Of a stretch of 64,000 nt of DNA, positions 25,076-34,557 are shown one piece after another. Position numbers and translations under genes: made by a program. The DNA comes from Pseudonocardia sulfidoxydans NBRC 16205 (GTDB lineage: Bacteria > Actinomycetota > Actinomycetes > Mycobacteriales > Pseudonocardiaceae): assembly GCF_007989085.1 (NCBI RefSeq), contig NZ_BJVJ01000001.1, positions 1 through 64,000 of the forward strand. Direction: 5' to 3'. Every line of letters begins with the position of its first letter. The stretch's first letter is position 1. The notes under the pieces are model-generated. The model had not been told where the DNA came from. It saw only the letters and a list, made by a program, of their open reading frames with translations, and made no database searches.

Positions 25076-26476
25076 TCAGGTGATGAGGTGGTCGGGCATC
25101 GCGTCGGCCTCGAGCGCACGGCCGACAGGGCCGGGGTCGTGGAAGCCGTCGGCGTCCAGCACCACACGCCCGCCGCTCACGACGACCGACGGCCAGCCGG
25201 CCAGCTCCTCGCCCTCGTAGGGCGTGTAGTCGGTGGCCATGTGCAGGTCGCCGGTGCGGGCGCTGCGGCGTGCGGCCGGGTCGACGACCACGAGGTCCGC
25301 GTCGTGACCGGCGGCGACGACACCCTTGCCGGTGAGACCGTTGAGCCGGGCCGGGTTCGTCGCGAACATGCCGACGAACCGCTCCACCGGCATCCCGCCG
25401 CGCACGACGAGCTGCGTGAACGTGACCGCCAGCCGCGTCTCGACGCCCGGCAGCCCGTTGGGCATGACCCGCACGTCGTGGGAGTGCTCGGTCTTCTGGC
25501 TCGCCGAGTAGCAGCAGTGGTCCGAGCCGAGCGTGTCGATGTCGCCGACGAGCGCGCGGGACCGCAGCGCCGCGACCGTCTCCGGCGCGCGCAGCGGCGG
25601 ACAGCAGACGAACCGCTCGGGATGCTCCGACGAGTAGGTGCGCTCGTCGAGGTACAGGTAGTGCGGGCACGTCTCGGTGTAGGCACGCACCCCGCGCCGA
25701 CGAGCCGCGCGGACCAGGTCGACCGCCTCGGCCGTCGTCTGGTGGACGAAGTAGACGGGCGCGTCGACGTGCTCGGCCGTGGCCAGCACCTGCGACACCG
25801 CCGACGCCTCCGCGAGCTCCGGGCGGGTGCGTGGCATGTGGCCCGCGGCCGCCTCGCCCGCCGCGACCGCGAGCGCCTGCGCGTCCTCGATTACGTGGTT
25901 GGCCTCGGCGTGCACGTAGGCGATGCCGCCCTGGGCGTGCAGGGTGCGCAGCACCTCCAGCACCGTGTCGGGGCCCGCCATGACGACGTCCTTGTACGTC
26001 GTGAACAGCTTGATCGTCCGCACCCCGGTGTTGGCCATCTCGGCGATCTGGGCCGGGGTCGTGTCGTCCCAGTCGATGACGCAGCCGTGCAGCGCGGTGT
26101 CGCAGCGCGAGATCTCGGCGAGCTTGCGACGCTCGGTGACGGCGTCGATCGGGCGCTGGCCGGGGTCGGGGATCGCGAAGTCGATGACGGTCGTCGTGCC
26201 GCCCCACAGCGCGGCGATGCTGGCCGACTCGTAGTCGTCGAGTGCGGCGTACTCGCCGAGGCGCTGCCCGATGTGGCAGTGCGGGTCGACACCGCCGGGC
26301 AGCACGAGCGAGCCGGTGGCGTCGATCGCGCGCTCGTGCGGGGGCAGCGGCAGCGACGGGTCCTGGACCGCGACGATGCGGCCACCGGAGACGACGACCG
26401 TCGCCGGGCCGCTGCCTCCGGCGTTGACGACGGTGCCGCCGTGGACGACCAGGTCGGCGTGCGCGGGCGCGCTCAT
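25076..26476 (-). CDS. hydantoinase/dihydropyrimidinase-family cyclic amidohydrolase
   Basis: Encodes 466 aa. Metal-site residues are all present: His66 and His68 in DPHCHIG, the carboxylatable Lys156 in TIKLFTTYK, His189 in YVHAEAN, His245 in YFVHQTT and Asp319 in GSDHCCYS. It therefore looks like a complete cyclic-ureide or imide-opening enzyme and is only a distant relative of the one at 12642. CCPPLR at about 291-296 matches the substrate loop region of hydantoinases. ATG 26476 follows GAGGAGAG. It lies 28 nt after the GntR gene at 26505 and is probably controlled by it. Confidence 0.87.
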   Translation of the reverse strand: MSAPAHADLVVHGGTVVNAGGSGPATVVVSGGRIVAVQDPSLPLPPHERAIDATGSLVLPGGVDPHCHIGQRLGEYAALDDYESASIAALWGGTTTVIDFAIPDPGQRPIDAVTERRKLAEISRCDTALHGCVIDWDDTTPAQIAEMANTGVRTIKLFTTYKDVVMAGPDTVLEVLRTLHAQGGIAYVHAEANHVIEDAQALAVAAGEAAAGHMPRTRPELAEASAVSQVLATAEHVDAPVYFVHQTTAEAVDLVRAARRRGVRAYTETCPHYLYLDERTYSSEHPERFVCCPPLRAPETVAALRSRALVGDIDTLGSDHCCYSASQKTEHSHDVRVMPNGLPGVETRLAVTFTQLVVRGGMPVERFVGMFATNPARLNGLTGKGVVAAGHDADLVVVDPAARRSARTGDLHMATDYTPYEGEELAGWPSVVVSGGRVVLDADGFHDPGPVGRALEADAMPDHLIT

Positions 26477-26504
26477 GGGTGACTCTCCTCGGCTCTGGGG
26501 CGAA

Positions 26505-27233
26505 TCAGCTCGCGGGTGGGGCGGCCTCACTCGCCGCGGGATGGAAGATCACGGTGTCGACGGCCGCGAGATGGTCGGTCATGACCCGCGACGCCTCGGC
26601 GGTGTCGCCGGCACGGATGGCGGCGACGATGCGGCGGTGGTCGTCGAGCTGGCCCTGCCGCGCGGCCATCGAGCTGACGGCCAGCTGGTTGATCAGCACC
26701 CACAGCGGGTGCGACTCGGCGCTGACGAACTGGCCGACGATCCCGGACAGGATGGTGTTGCCGCAGCCCAGCGCCAGCTCGGCGTGGAAGCTCAGGCCCA
26801 GCGCGAGGAACCGCGTCAGCGCGGCGGGGTCGGCCACGATCTCGGCGGACTCGTCGACGATGCGCTGCAACCGGGTGATCGTGTCGGTGTCGACCCGCGT
26901 CGCAACCAGGGCCGCGACGGCGGGTTCGACGCTGCGGCGGGCCTCGATCAGCTCACGCGGGGCGACGTCGAGCGCTGTTTCCTCGATGGCCTCGACCGCC
27001 GGGTGGGCGCGCACGTAGGTGCCGTCGCCGTGGCGGACCTCGACCGCGCCGACGAGCTCGAGCGCGAGGATCGCCTCCCGCGCGGTGGCGCGGGAGACGT
27101 CGAGGCGCTCGGCCAGGTCACGGTCGCCCGGCAGCCGGGTCCCCGGGAGGTACTCCCCGGTGGCGATGGCCGTGAGCAGCTGCTGGGCCACGGCGACGTA
27201 CAGCCGCGTTCGCGATTGGCCCGTCCTCTGCAT
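26505..27233 (-). CDS. GntR/FadR-type transcriptional regulator
   Basis: Encodes 242 aa. The winged helix (LPGDRDLAERLDVSRATAREAI, then ALELVGAVEVRHGDGTYVRAHP, residues about 35-80) is typical of FadR-type GntR proteins. The FCD effector domain contains FHAELALGCGN and DDHRRIVAAIRAGD with its conserved His residues. A perfect inverted repeat AGAGGT-TAG-ACCTCT lies five bases upstream of the start codon, indicating autoregulation. It is cotranscribed with the downstream hydantoinase gene. The effector is probably an acid or ureide from that pathway. Confidence 0.87.
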   Translation of the reverse strand: MQRTGQSRTRLYVAVAQQLLTAIATGEYLPGTRLPGDRDLAERLDVSRATAREAILALELVGAVEVRHGDGTYVRAHPAVEAIEETALDVAPRELIEARRSVEPAVAALVATRVDTDTITRLQRIVDESAEIVADPAALTRFLALGLSFHAELALGCGNTILSGIVGQFVSAESHPLWVLINQLAVSSMAARQGQLDDHRRIVAAIRAGDTAEASRVMTDHLAAVDTVIFHPAASEAAPPAS

Positions 27234-27237
27234 GGCG

Positions 27238-27277
27238 AGAGGTTAGACCTCTGCGGTCCGACCCGACAAGAGGTTAG
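27238..27277 (-). promoter_or_regulatory. operator of the GntR-hydantoinase unit
   Basis: AGAGGTTAGACCTCT (27238-27252) is a perfect 6-bp inverted repeat with a 3-nt centre and fits the FadR-family pattern GT-N3-AC. Its left half recurs as AGAGGTTAG at 27269-27277, 31 nt away, as expected for cooperative dimers. Confidence 0.65.
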
Positions 27278-27302
27278 TCGTCGCTATTCGGGACACGCCC
27301 CA

Positions 27303-28565
27303 TCACCGACACGGGACATCCTCGGTCCGCGGTCGCCGGGCGCCCGGGAACGAGAACACCATCCCGGTCGGGACGTCGCCCGTGTTGACGATCGCGTGCG
27401 GCCGCCCGGCCGGGATGTGCAGTGCGTCGCCCGCGGTGAACGCGACGTCGCCGAGGTCGGTGCGCAGCACCCCGGACCCCTCCACGACCAGGCAGACCTC
27501 CTCGGTCGTGTGCCGGATCATCGGCGTCGACCCACCGGGGAGCACGTGCGAGCGCCCCAGCGTCGTGGTCGCGCCCGGCACCGAGTCGGCGTCGACGATC
27601 ATCCGCGCCCACGAGCCGTCGCCCGCCGGCTCCGCGGGCAGCACGGTGACGGGCGCCGGTACAGGGTCCCCGGAGGCGAGCCAGCCGCGGGCGATGCGCT
27701 CGCGCGTCGTGAACACGGCACCGTCGAACCCCGAGGCGTACTCGACGAACCGTTCCAGGCCCGCGATCCGCGCGGGGCGGCCGATGATCCGGCAGTGCAG
27801 GCCCACCGACATCATCCGCGGCGCCTGCGCCGACTCCCGGTAGAGCGTGTCGAAGGCGTCCTTGAGGTAGGTGAAGAACTGCTTCGAGGTCGCGAGCGGG
27901 TCGGCGAGCCAGAACTGGATGTCGTTCGTGTCCGCCGTGTAGGGCACGACCAGGTGCGACGTGCCGTCGACGTCGACCTCGAAGGGCACGTCGTCGGCGT
28001 AGGAGTCGGAGTCGTAGAGGAACCCGCCCTCCTCGACGACGAGCCGCCGCGTCCGCTCGCTGGGCCCGTACCGGCAGTACCAGCCGACGGGCCTGCTTCC
28101 GGTCGCGCGTTCCAGCGACTCGACGGCCATCCGGATGTGCTCGCGCTCCTCCTCCTCGGAGAGCGACCACACCTCCTCCCAGCGCCAGCCGTGGCTGCAC
28201 ACCTCGTGCCCCGCGGCGACGACCGCCTCCGCGACGGCCGGGGCCATCTCGAACGCCTGCGCGCACGCGAAGAACGTCGCGGGCACGCCGTGGCGGCGCA
28301 GCACGTCGAGGATCCGCCACACGCCGACCCGGGATCCGTAGTCGTACATCGACTCCATCGCGAGGTTCCGCACGCCGTCGGGGAACGGGTAGGCGCCCCA
28401 CTCCGTCAGCGCCTCCTGCGTGGCGTCCCCCGCGGGCAGCGACCGCTCCGAGCCCTCCTCGTAGTTGACGACGAGCGAGATCGCGAGCCGGTCGTCGCCG
28501 AGCCACCGCCGCGTCGGCGGGTTCGGCCCGTAACCGACGACGTCGCGCCCGCCCGGACCCGTCAT
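27303..28565 (-). CDS. PuuE-type polysaccharide-deacetylase-fold hydrolase fused to a C-terminal cupin
   Basis: Encodes 420 aa. Residues about 10-300 match the PuuE/allantoinase branch of the deacetylase fold: VVNYEEGSE (32-40), ATFFACAQAFE, and the metal-binding His pair in HEVCSHGWRWEE (His120, His125). This branch opens cyclic amides rather than deacetylating sugars. Residues about 310-405 form a single cupin (RHTTEEVCLVVEGSGVL, GDALHIPAGRPHAIVNTG). The stand-alone paralogue at 37640 lacks the cupin. The ATG overlaps the upstream stop. It is the last gene of the long operon starting at 39288. The cupin may be catalytic, as in ureidoglycine aminohydrolase, or regulatory. Confidence 0.82.
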   Translation of the reverse strand: MTGPGGRDVVGYGPNPPTRRWLGDDRLAISLVVNYEEGSERSLPAGDATQEALTEWGAYPFPDGVRNLAMESMYDYGSRVGVWRILDVLRRHGVPATFFACAQAFEMAPAVAEAVVAAGHEVCSHGWRWEEVWSLSEEEEREHIRMAVESLERATGSRPVGWYCRYGPSERTRRLVVEEGGFLYDSDSYADDVPFEVDVDGTSHLVVPYTADTNDIQFWLADPLATSKQFFTYLKDAFDTLYRESAQAPRMMSVGLHCRIIGRPARIAGLERFVEYASGFDGAVFTTRERIARGWLASGDPVPAPVTVLPAEPAGDGSWARMIVDADSVPGATTTLGRSHVLPGGSTPMIRHTTEEVCLVVEGSGVLRTDLGDVAFTAGDALHIPAGRPHAIVNTGDVPTGMVFSFPGARRPRTEDVPCR

Positions 28566-29356
28566 GCCCTGCCCCCCAACAGGTCCCGGAGCGCGGCATC
28601 GACCTCGGCCGGGGTGTCGACCTGCGGCGAGTGCCCGGCGAACGGGATCTCGACGGCCCGGCAGTCCGGGATTCCCGCCATCAGCGTGGCGACGTGCTCC
28701 TCGGTGCGGGCGGCGTCCTCGGCACCCCGGATCACCAGCGTCGGAACCGAGATCTGCGGCAGCCCGTCGACGACGTCGCCCCCCAGCACGCCGCGCAGCA
28801 CAGCAGACAGGAACGGGTAGTCGGCGGTCTCGACGGCCTCGGCGTAGAGCGCCATGTCGGCGGCGGGCGGGTCGCGGTACACCAGCGACCGCACGACCGC
28901 GGCGGTCGAAGCCGGCGCGGCGTCGCCGCCCGCGTCGAGCCACTCCCCCAGGGTCGCCCGGAACGGCGCCTTCACCCCGGCCGCCGTCGCGCCGGTGCCG
29001 ACGAGCACCAGCGAGTCGAGCGGCGGCCGCCCGGCGATGGCGATGACCTGCGCGAGCAGCCCGCCCGTCGAGTTGCCCATGAGCACGACGGGCTGGTCGG
29101 TGTACTCCTCGATCGCCGAGGTGATCGCAGCGGCGAGACCGTCGAAGGCATTGTCGTCGGCGGGGATCGTGGCGGCGCCCGAGTACATGTCGACGAGCAC
29201 CCAGTCGCGCTCGGGCATCAGCTCGACGACGGGCAGCCAGAACTGCCAGCAGCCGAACCACGGGTGCAGCGCGACGATCGGCGCCGCGCCGGAGCCGTCG
29301 CCGGTGTGGACGTGCAGGTCCAGGCCGGACGCCGACCTGCGCGCGGTCGTGCTCAC
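28562..29356 (-). CDS. alpha/beta hydrolase
   Basis: Encodes 264 aa. It has the nucleophile elbow GNSTGG (about residues 93-98), ALHPWFGCWQFW as oxyanion strand region, VIRGAEDAARTEE as the acid loop and GHSPQ with the catalytic His near the C-terminus. It therefore appears to be a full serine hydrolase. The GTG start overlaps the CitE-like stop, and its own stop overlaps the PuuE-cupin start, so it is coupled on both sides. It may hydrolyse an ester, a lactone or a CoA thioester of the pathway. Confidence 0.83.
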   Translation of the reverse strand: MSTTARRSASGLDLHVHTGDGSGAAPIVALHPWFGCWQFWLPVVELMPERDWVLVDMYSGAATIPADDNAFDGLAAAITSAIEEYTDQPVVLMGNSTGGLLAQVIAIAGRPPLDSLVLVGTGATAAGVKAPFRATLGEWLDAGGDAAPASTAAVVRSLVYRDPPAADMALYAEAVETADYPFLSAVLRGVLGGDVVDGLPQISVPTLVIRGAEDAARTEEHVATLMAGIPDCRAVEIPFAGHSPQVDTPAEVDAALRDLLGGRA

Positions 29357-30201
29357 GACGTCACCAGCCCGAACTGCGCCGCCCGCTCCAGCGTGGCCTG
29401 CGCGCGCTGGGCGATCGGGTAGTCGACGAGCTTGTCGTCGACGGTGATCGCCGCGATCCCGTCCCGCTCCGCCTCGTCGAAGGCAGCCACGATGCGTTGT
29501 GCGACATCGATCTCGGCCGGGCTCGGCGAGAGCACCTCGTTGACGATCGGCACCTGGCCGGGATGGATCGCGAACTTGCCGGTGAAGCCCATCCCGTGGG
29601 CCTCCTCGGTCTGGCGGCGCATCGCGGCGGGGTCGCGCACGTCGGCGAACGCGGTGTCGATCGCCTGCACCCCGGCGGCGGCGGCGGCCATCGCGACGTG
29701 GATGCGCGACGACGTCATCAGCGGATGCGCCTGCTCGGGGACGACGCCCATGTCGAGCGCGAAGTCGTAGGCGCCGAAGGAGACCCGGCGGACGCGGCCG
29801 GTCGGGCGGGCCAGCGCGACGGCGTCGAGCACCCCGGCGGCGGTCTCGAGGATCAGCACCAGCTCGAGCCCCGCGGCCAGGTCGCGGTCGATGCCGGCGA
29901 CGACGTCGGCGTCCTCGCACTTGGGGACGACCACGCCGCGCGCGCCGATCCGGGCCGCGGCGGCGAGATCCTCGGCGTGCCACTGCGTGTCGACGGGATT
30001 GACCCGCACGTACACCGACTGACCTGCGGCGACGGCGAGGTCGGCGGCGGCCTGCAGGTTGTCGCGCGAGGCCGCCTTCTGGCTCACCCCGACCGAGTCC
30101 TCCAGGTCGAGGATCACCGCGTCGGCACCGCTGCGGGAGGCCTTCTCGAACCGGTCGGGCCGGTTGGCCGGCACGAACAGCAGTGAGCGGGGGTCGGTCA
30201 T
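29353..30201 (-). CDS. HpcH/HpaI-family CitE-like acyl-CoA lyase
   Basis: Encodes 282 aa. Members cleave malyl-, citramalyl- or citryl-type thioesters. Motifs: [17 protein letters not shown] at the N-terminus, ILDLEDSV (metal-binding acidic residues), YVRVNP with the active Arg, [11 protein letters not shown] with the metal-binding Glu, and GKFAIHPGQ, the CoA-binding loop. [10 protein letters not shown] replaces the commoner GxxD(L)AAD pattern but keeps its aspartates. ATG overlaps the IlvD-like stop. With a CoA-transferase in the same operon, a role in splitting a hydroxyacyl-CoA into acetyl-CoA plus an oxoacid is likely. Confidence 0.85.
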   Translation of the reverse strand: MTDPRSLLFVPANRPDRFEKASRSGADAVILDLEDSVGVSQKAASRDNLQAAADLAVAAGQSVYVRVNPVDTQWHAEDLAAAARIGARGVVVPKCEDADVVAGIDRDLAAGLELVLILETAAGVLDAVALARPTGRVRRVSFGAYDFALDMGVVPEQAHPLMTSSRIHVAMAAAAAGVQAIDTAFADVRDPAAMRRQTEEAHGMGFTGKFAIHPGQVPIVNEVLSPSPAEIDVAQRIVAAFDEAERDGIAAITVDDKLVDYPIAQRAQATLERAAQFGLVTS

Positions 30202-31877
30202 ACGGGGGCTCCATTCCAGGGAGATGTCGTCGCGCCGGTCGCCGCCGACCCGACCGTGGCGGCGTACTTGGCAAAAACACCGGAGGTGAACTCCGGTTCC
30301 GCCGGCGGCGGTGGCGTCCGGGTGGACAGCTCCGCCTCGACGGCGATGGTGCGGGTGTCGGCGTCGAGGACGATCCGGTCGCCGTTGCGCAGCAACCCGA
30401 TCGGCCCACCGGCGGCAGCTTCGGGGGCGACGTGCCCGACCATCAGACCACGGGTCGCGCCGCTGAACCGGCCGTCGGTGACCAGCGCGACCGTCTCGCC
30501 GAGCCCGCGACCCACGATCGCCGACGTCACCTGCAGCATCTCGGGCATGCCCGGTCCACCGCGCGGACCGACGTTGCGAATGACGACGGTGTCCCCCGGC
30601 CCGACGCCGCCGCCGAGGACGGCGTCGAGGGCGGCGCGTTCGCCGTCGAAGACGCGCGCGGTGCCGGTGTGGGAGCGCGGGGTGTGCGCGGTGATCTTGA
30701 CGACCGCGCCGTCGGGCGCGAGGTTGCCGCGCAGCACGACGAGCCCGCCCTCGGCGGCGAACGGCTCGGCCAGGCGTGCGACGACGCGCTGACCGTCGGT
30801 CTCCGTGGCGGCCGCCGCCTCCTCGGCGAGGGTCCGGCCCGTGACCGTCATCGTCGAGCCGTCGACGAGCCCGCCCTCGACCAGCCGGGCGACCAGCAGC
30901 ATCGTCCCGCCGGCGGCGTGCAGGTCGGCTGCGCTGTAGGTGCCGCCGGGCATCAGGTCGCACAGCAGCGGGGTGCGCCGCGAGATGCGGTCGATGTCGT
31001 CGAGGCTCAGCGGGACGCCGACCTCGGCGGCCAGCGCGATCAGGTGCAGCACCGCGTTGGTCGAGCCGCCCGAGGCAGCGACCGCGGCGACGGCGTTCTC
31101 GAACGCGGGGCGGGTGAGCAACCTGCTGGGGCGCAGGTCCTTCGTCGCCGCCGTCTCGACGAGCGCGGCCGCCGCCGCCACCGCCGACGGCTTGTCCGCG
31201 TCCACGGCCGGGATGCCGTTGACCCGCGCCGGCGACAGGCCGAGCACCTCCATGACCATCGCCATCGTGTTGGCGGTGTACTGCCCGCCGCACGCCCCGG
31301 CACCGGGGCAGGCCGCGGCCTCGATCTCGTCGAGGTCGTCGTCGCTGATCGTGCCCGCGGCGTGCGCGCCGACCGCCTCGAACACGTCGTGCACGGCGAC
31401 GACCCGGCCCCGGAACCGGCCGGTCAGGATGGTGCCGCCGTAGAGCAGCACCGACGGCCGGTCGACGCGCGCCATGCCCATCGCCATGGCCGGCACCGTC
31501 TTGTCGCACGACGCGATGCCGACGATCCCGTCGAACATGTGGCCCCGGGCCACCAGCTCGACCGAGTCCGCGATGAGCTCGCGGCTCACCAGCGACGCCC
31601 GCATCCCCGGCGTGCCCATCGTGATCCCGTCGGAGATCGCGATGGTGTTGACCTCCATCGGCGTGCACCCGATGGCGCGCAACCCGTCGCAGGCGTGCGC
31701 GGCGAGGTCGCGGTGGTTGAGGTTGCACGGCATCGTGCCCGTCCAGCTGTGGACGACCCCGACGACGGGCTTGCGCAGGTCGTCGGGGGTGAAACCGATG
31801 TTGCGCAGGTAGGAGCGTGCCGCGGCGCGCTCCGGGCCCTCGTACAGCGCCCGGCTGGGGCGCTCGGTGAACGGCAT
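30198..31877 (-). CDS. IlvD/Edd-family dihydroxy-acid or sugar-acid dehydratase
   Basis: Encodes 559 aa, full length. The three cysteine motifs that hold the [2Fe-2S] or [4Fe-4S] cluster are present: [27 protein letters not shown] and [16 protein letters not shown]. The C-terminal [18 protein letters not shown] is diagnostic. It removes water from a 2,3-dihydroxy acid to give a 2-oxoacid. The island has no other branched-chain biosynthetic gene, and this one sits among ABC transporter and lyase genes, so it is probably catabolic, acting on a sugar acid or dihydroxy acid. Its stop overlaps the CitE-like start. Confidence 0.87.
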   Translation of the reverse strand: MPFTERPSRALYEGPERAAARSYLRNIGFTPDDLRKPVVGVVHSWTGTMPCNLNHRDLAAHACDGLRAIGCTPMEVNTIAISDGITMGTPGMRASLVSRELIADSVELVARGHMFDGIVGIASCDKTVPAMAMGMARVDRPSVLLYGGTILTGRFRGRVVAVHDVFEAVGAHAAGTISDDDLDEIEAAACPGAGACGGQYTANTMAMVMEVLGLSPARVNGIPAVDADKPSAVAAAAALVETAATKDLRPSRLLTRPAFENAVAAVAASGGSTNAVLHLIALAAEVGVPLSLDDIDRISRRTPLLCDLMPGGTYSAADLHAAGGTMLLVARLVEGGLVDGSTMTVTGRTLAEEAAAATETDGQRVVARLAEPFAAEGGLVVLRGNLAPDGAVVKITAHTPRSHTGTARVFDGERAALDAVLGGGVGPGDTVVIRNVGPRGGPGMPEMLQVTSAIVGRGLGETVALVTDGRFSGATRGLMVGHVAPEAAAGGPIGLLRNGDRIVLDADTRTIAVEAELSTRTPPPPAEPEFTSGVFAKYAATVGSAATGATTSPWNGAPV

Positions 31878-31894
31878 GGTGCTGCTTTCCGTGT

Positions 31895-32926
31895 TCAGAG
31901 GGAGCCTGACTCCCTGACTTCCTTGCGCCTGCTGTAGCGCGAGGCGCAGACCGCGACGACGAGCGCGCCGCCGTAGAACAGGTCCGACACGTAGGACTGG
32001 GCGCCGAGCATCGTGAGCCCCGTGGTGCCCGCGACCAGGAAGTACACGGCGATGAACGAGCCCCACGAGTTGAACTTGCCGGGCAGGATCGCCGTCGAGC
32101 CCAGGAACGCGGCGGCGAACGTCGGCAGCAGGAACGCCTCGCCCGACACCGGGTCCGCCGCGCCCGTCGTGCCGGCGTAGAGGATGCCGGCCAGCGACGC
32201 GAGCGTGGCCGACGCGACCAGCGCGGCCCACCGGATCCGGGTGACCCGCAGCCCCGACAGCCGCGACACCGCACGGCCACGGCCGACGAACAGCAGCCGT
32301 CGCCCGGCCGCGGTGTACTCCAGGAAGTACCAGAGCCCCGCGGTGATGAGCAGGCCGTACCAGAACGCGAGCGGCACCCCGAGGAAGCGGTTGACGATGA
32401 CCCAGTCGGTCAGGCCCGTCGAGATGCCGCTGATCGTCGTGGAGTCGCCCAGCCAGAGCACCGCGCCCGACAGGATCGTGCCCGTCCCCAGCGTCACGAT
32501 GAACGGGTCGACCCCGAACAGCAGCACGAACCCGCCGTTGAGCAGGCCGATCACGACACCCGCGAGCAGGCACAGGACGATGACCAGCCAGATGTTCATC
32601 CCGTGCTGGGCGTTGAGGACCCCGACCAGCATCTGCGACGTCATGAGCACGCCCGCGACCGACAGGTCGTAGTCGCCCGCGGTCAGCGGGATCAGCAGCG
32701 CACACGTGAGGACGACGAGCACGGCCTGCGAGCCGAGGATGCCCTGCAGCGTCGACGTCGTCAGGAACGTGTCGGGCCGCAGCGACCCGAACACCGCCAC
32801 GACGACGACCAGCGCGATCACGATGGAGAACCGCTGCGCGAGCGAGCGGGCGACCGTGCCGCCCCCCGACCTCCCGGACGCGACGTCGACGTCGGTCACC
32901 GGCTCGGAGTTCTTCGTCCGGGTCAT
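31895..32926 (-). CDS. RbsC-like ABC transporter permease
   Basis: Encodes 343 aa with about ten membrane helices. [35 protein letters not shown] and [14 protein letters not shown] are the ribose-permease motifs, and [19 protein letters not shown] matches the paralogue at 20488 closely. ATG 32926 shares one base with the ATPase stop; a GTG one codon earlier is equally possible. It serves the binding protein at 34557. The substrate is presumed to be what the surrounding PuuE, isochorismatase-fold and CoA-transferase enzymes metabolise. Confidence 0.88.
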   Translation of the reverse strand: MTRTKNSEPVTDVDVASGRSGGGTVARSLAQRFSIVIALVVVVAVFGSLRPDTFLTTSTLQGILGSQAVLVVLTCALLIPLTAGDYDLSVAGVLMTSQMLVGVLNAQHGMNIWLVIVLCLLAGVVIGLLNGGFVLLFGVDPFIVTLGTGTILSGAVLWLGDSTTISGISTGLTDWVIVNRFLGVPLAFWYGLLITAGLWYFLEYTAAGRRLLFVGRGRAVSRLSGLRVTRIRWAALVASATLASLAGILYAGTTGAADPVSGEAFLLPTFAAAFLGSTAILPGKFNSWGSFIAVYFLVAGTTGLTMLGAQSYVSDLFYGGALVVAVCASRYSRRKEVRESGSL

Positions 32927-34557
32927 CACCCGTCACCCTCACCTTCGGTCGGCCCCACCGGGCCTGCGGGGACCGCGCGGTCGGCGAGCGTGTAGCACTC
33001 GTGCGCGATGCGGTCCTTCGTGATGTCGGCGCCCCGCAGCTCCCGGGCGACGCGGCCCCGGTCGAAGATCAGGACACGGTCGCAGATGGCGGCCAGCTGC
33101 TCGTAGTCCGAGCTCGCGCACAGCACCGCGCAGCCCGACCGGGCCGCGTCGTGGACGACCTCGTAGATCTGCGCGCGGGCACCGATGTCGACGCCCTGGG
33201 TCGGCTCGTGCAGCAGCAGCACCCGCGGGTCGGCGGCCAGCCATTTGGCCAGCAGCACCTTCTGCTGGTTGCCTCCCGACAACGACTGGTAGGCGATCCC
33301 GGGGATCGGCGGCCGCACGTCGAACCGGTCCAGGGTCTCCTGGCAGTCACGGGCCAGCTGCGGACGCGAGAGTCCCCGCCACGTCGTGTAGCGGTCGATG
33401 ACCTGCAGCATCGCGTTGTCCCGCACGCTGATGCTGCCGACGCTGCCGTTGCTCTGCCGGTCGGCGGGGATGAGCGCCATCCGGTGCGCGATCGCCTTCA
33501 CCGGGTCCATCGCGGGCAGCGACAGCGTCCCGTCCCCGGTGCGCAGCGTCCCGGTCGCGGCCGGGAACGCCCCGAACAGCAGGTACGGGATGCGTTCGAA
33601 GCCCGACCCGAGCAGCCCGGTCATGCCGAGCACCTCGCCGTCGCCGAGCGCGAACGACACCGACTCGACCCGTTCGTCGGACAGGTCGTCGACGACGACG
33701 GTCGCGTCCGCGGCGGTGGGTGCGACGTCCTCACGCTCGCCGCCGTGCTCGGGCAACTCGCGGCCGATGATCAGCTCGACGAGCTCGGTGTCGGTCACCG
33801 ACGACGTCTGCACCGTCGCCCGAAGCCTGCCGTCGCGGAAGATCGTCGCACGGTCGGTGATCTCGCGGACCTCGTCGAGGTCGTGGGACACGAACAGCAC
33901 GGCCGAGCCGCCGCCCGCGATCTCGCGCATCAGCGAGAACAGCTGGCGGCGACCCGTCTCCGGCAGGAACACCGTCGGCTCGTCGAGGATCAGCATCCCG
34001 GGACCGGTGCGGGCGCCGCCGCGCAACGTCCGCATCTCGTGGACGGCCCGCACGATCGCGAGCAGCGCCCGCTGCGTGCCGTCGAGGTCGGCGACACGCG
34101 CCGTCGGGTCGAGGTCGACGGAGAACTCCTCGAACAACGTCCGCGCGTCGGCCCGCTGCCGCCGCCACCCGATGGCCCAGTCCCGCGCCCGGCTGAACGT
34201 GCCGAGCCGCAGGTTCTCCAGCACCGACAAGCTCGTGATCAGCCCGAGGTCCTGGTGGACGAAGCTCATCCCGTAGTCGCGGAACGCGCCCGGGGCCAGT
34301 GGCAGCGGCACGTCCTCGCCGTTGATCCGCAAGCCGCTGCCCGGGTCGGGCTCGTGGAAGCCGGCGAGGACCTTGATGAACGTCGACTTGCCCGAGCCGT
34401 TCTCCCCGAGCAGGCCGTGGATCTCGCCGGGCAGGACGTCGAGGTCGACGGAGTCGAGGACCCGCACCCCGGCGAAGGACTTGGAGACGCCACGCGCCTC
34501 GACGACCGGCGGAGCGCCCACGCGGGACGCTCCGCCGGCGTGCGCCGGAACCGACAT
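32926..34557 (-). CDS. RbsA-like double ABC ATPase, divergent first domain
   Basis: Encodes 543 aa. First domain: P-loop GENGSGKST (51-59) and LILDEPT followed by VFLPET. It has [15 protein letters not shown] in the place of a canonical signature, then an inserted Gly/Arg-rich stretch. Second domain: the family's degenerate P-loop [18 protein letters not shown] signature and [15 protein letters not shown]. It is a clear paralogue of 21567 with the same oddities. The N-terminal 15 residues are an extra polar extension. Its start overlaps the binding-protein stop by one base, so coupling is tight. Confidence 0.88.
   Translation of the reverse strand: MSVPAHAGGASRVGAPPVVEARGVSKSFAGVRVLDSVDLDVLPGEIHGLLGENGSGKSTFIKVLAGFHEPDPGSGLRINGEDVPLPLAPGAFRDYGMSFVHQDLGLITSLSVLENLRLGTFSRARDWAIGWRRQRADARTLFEEFSVDLDPTARVADLDGTQRALLAIVRAVHEMRTLRGGARTGPGMLILDEPTVFLPETGRRQLFSLMREIAGGGSAVLFVSHDLDEVREITDRATIFRDGRLRATVQTSSVTDTELVELIIGRELPEHGGEREDVAPTAADATVVVDDLSDERVESVSFALGDGEVLGMTGLLGSGFERIPYLLFGAFPAATGTLRTGDGTLSLPAMDPVKAIAHRMALIPADRQSNGSVGSISVRDNAMLQVIDRYTTWRGLSRPQLARDCQETLDRFDVRPPIPGIAYQSLSGGNQQKVLLAKWLAADPRVLLLHEPTQGVDIGARAQIYEVVHDAARSGCAVLCASSDYEQLAAICDRVLIFDRGRVARELRGADITKDRIAHECYTLADRAVPAGPVGPTEGEGDG

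Noticed and set aside
30198..31877. Biosynthetic ilvD
   Set aside because: All cluster cysteines fit, but the gene is embedded in a catabolic operon between importer and lyase genes, so the symbol was withheld.
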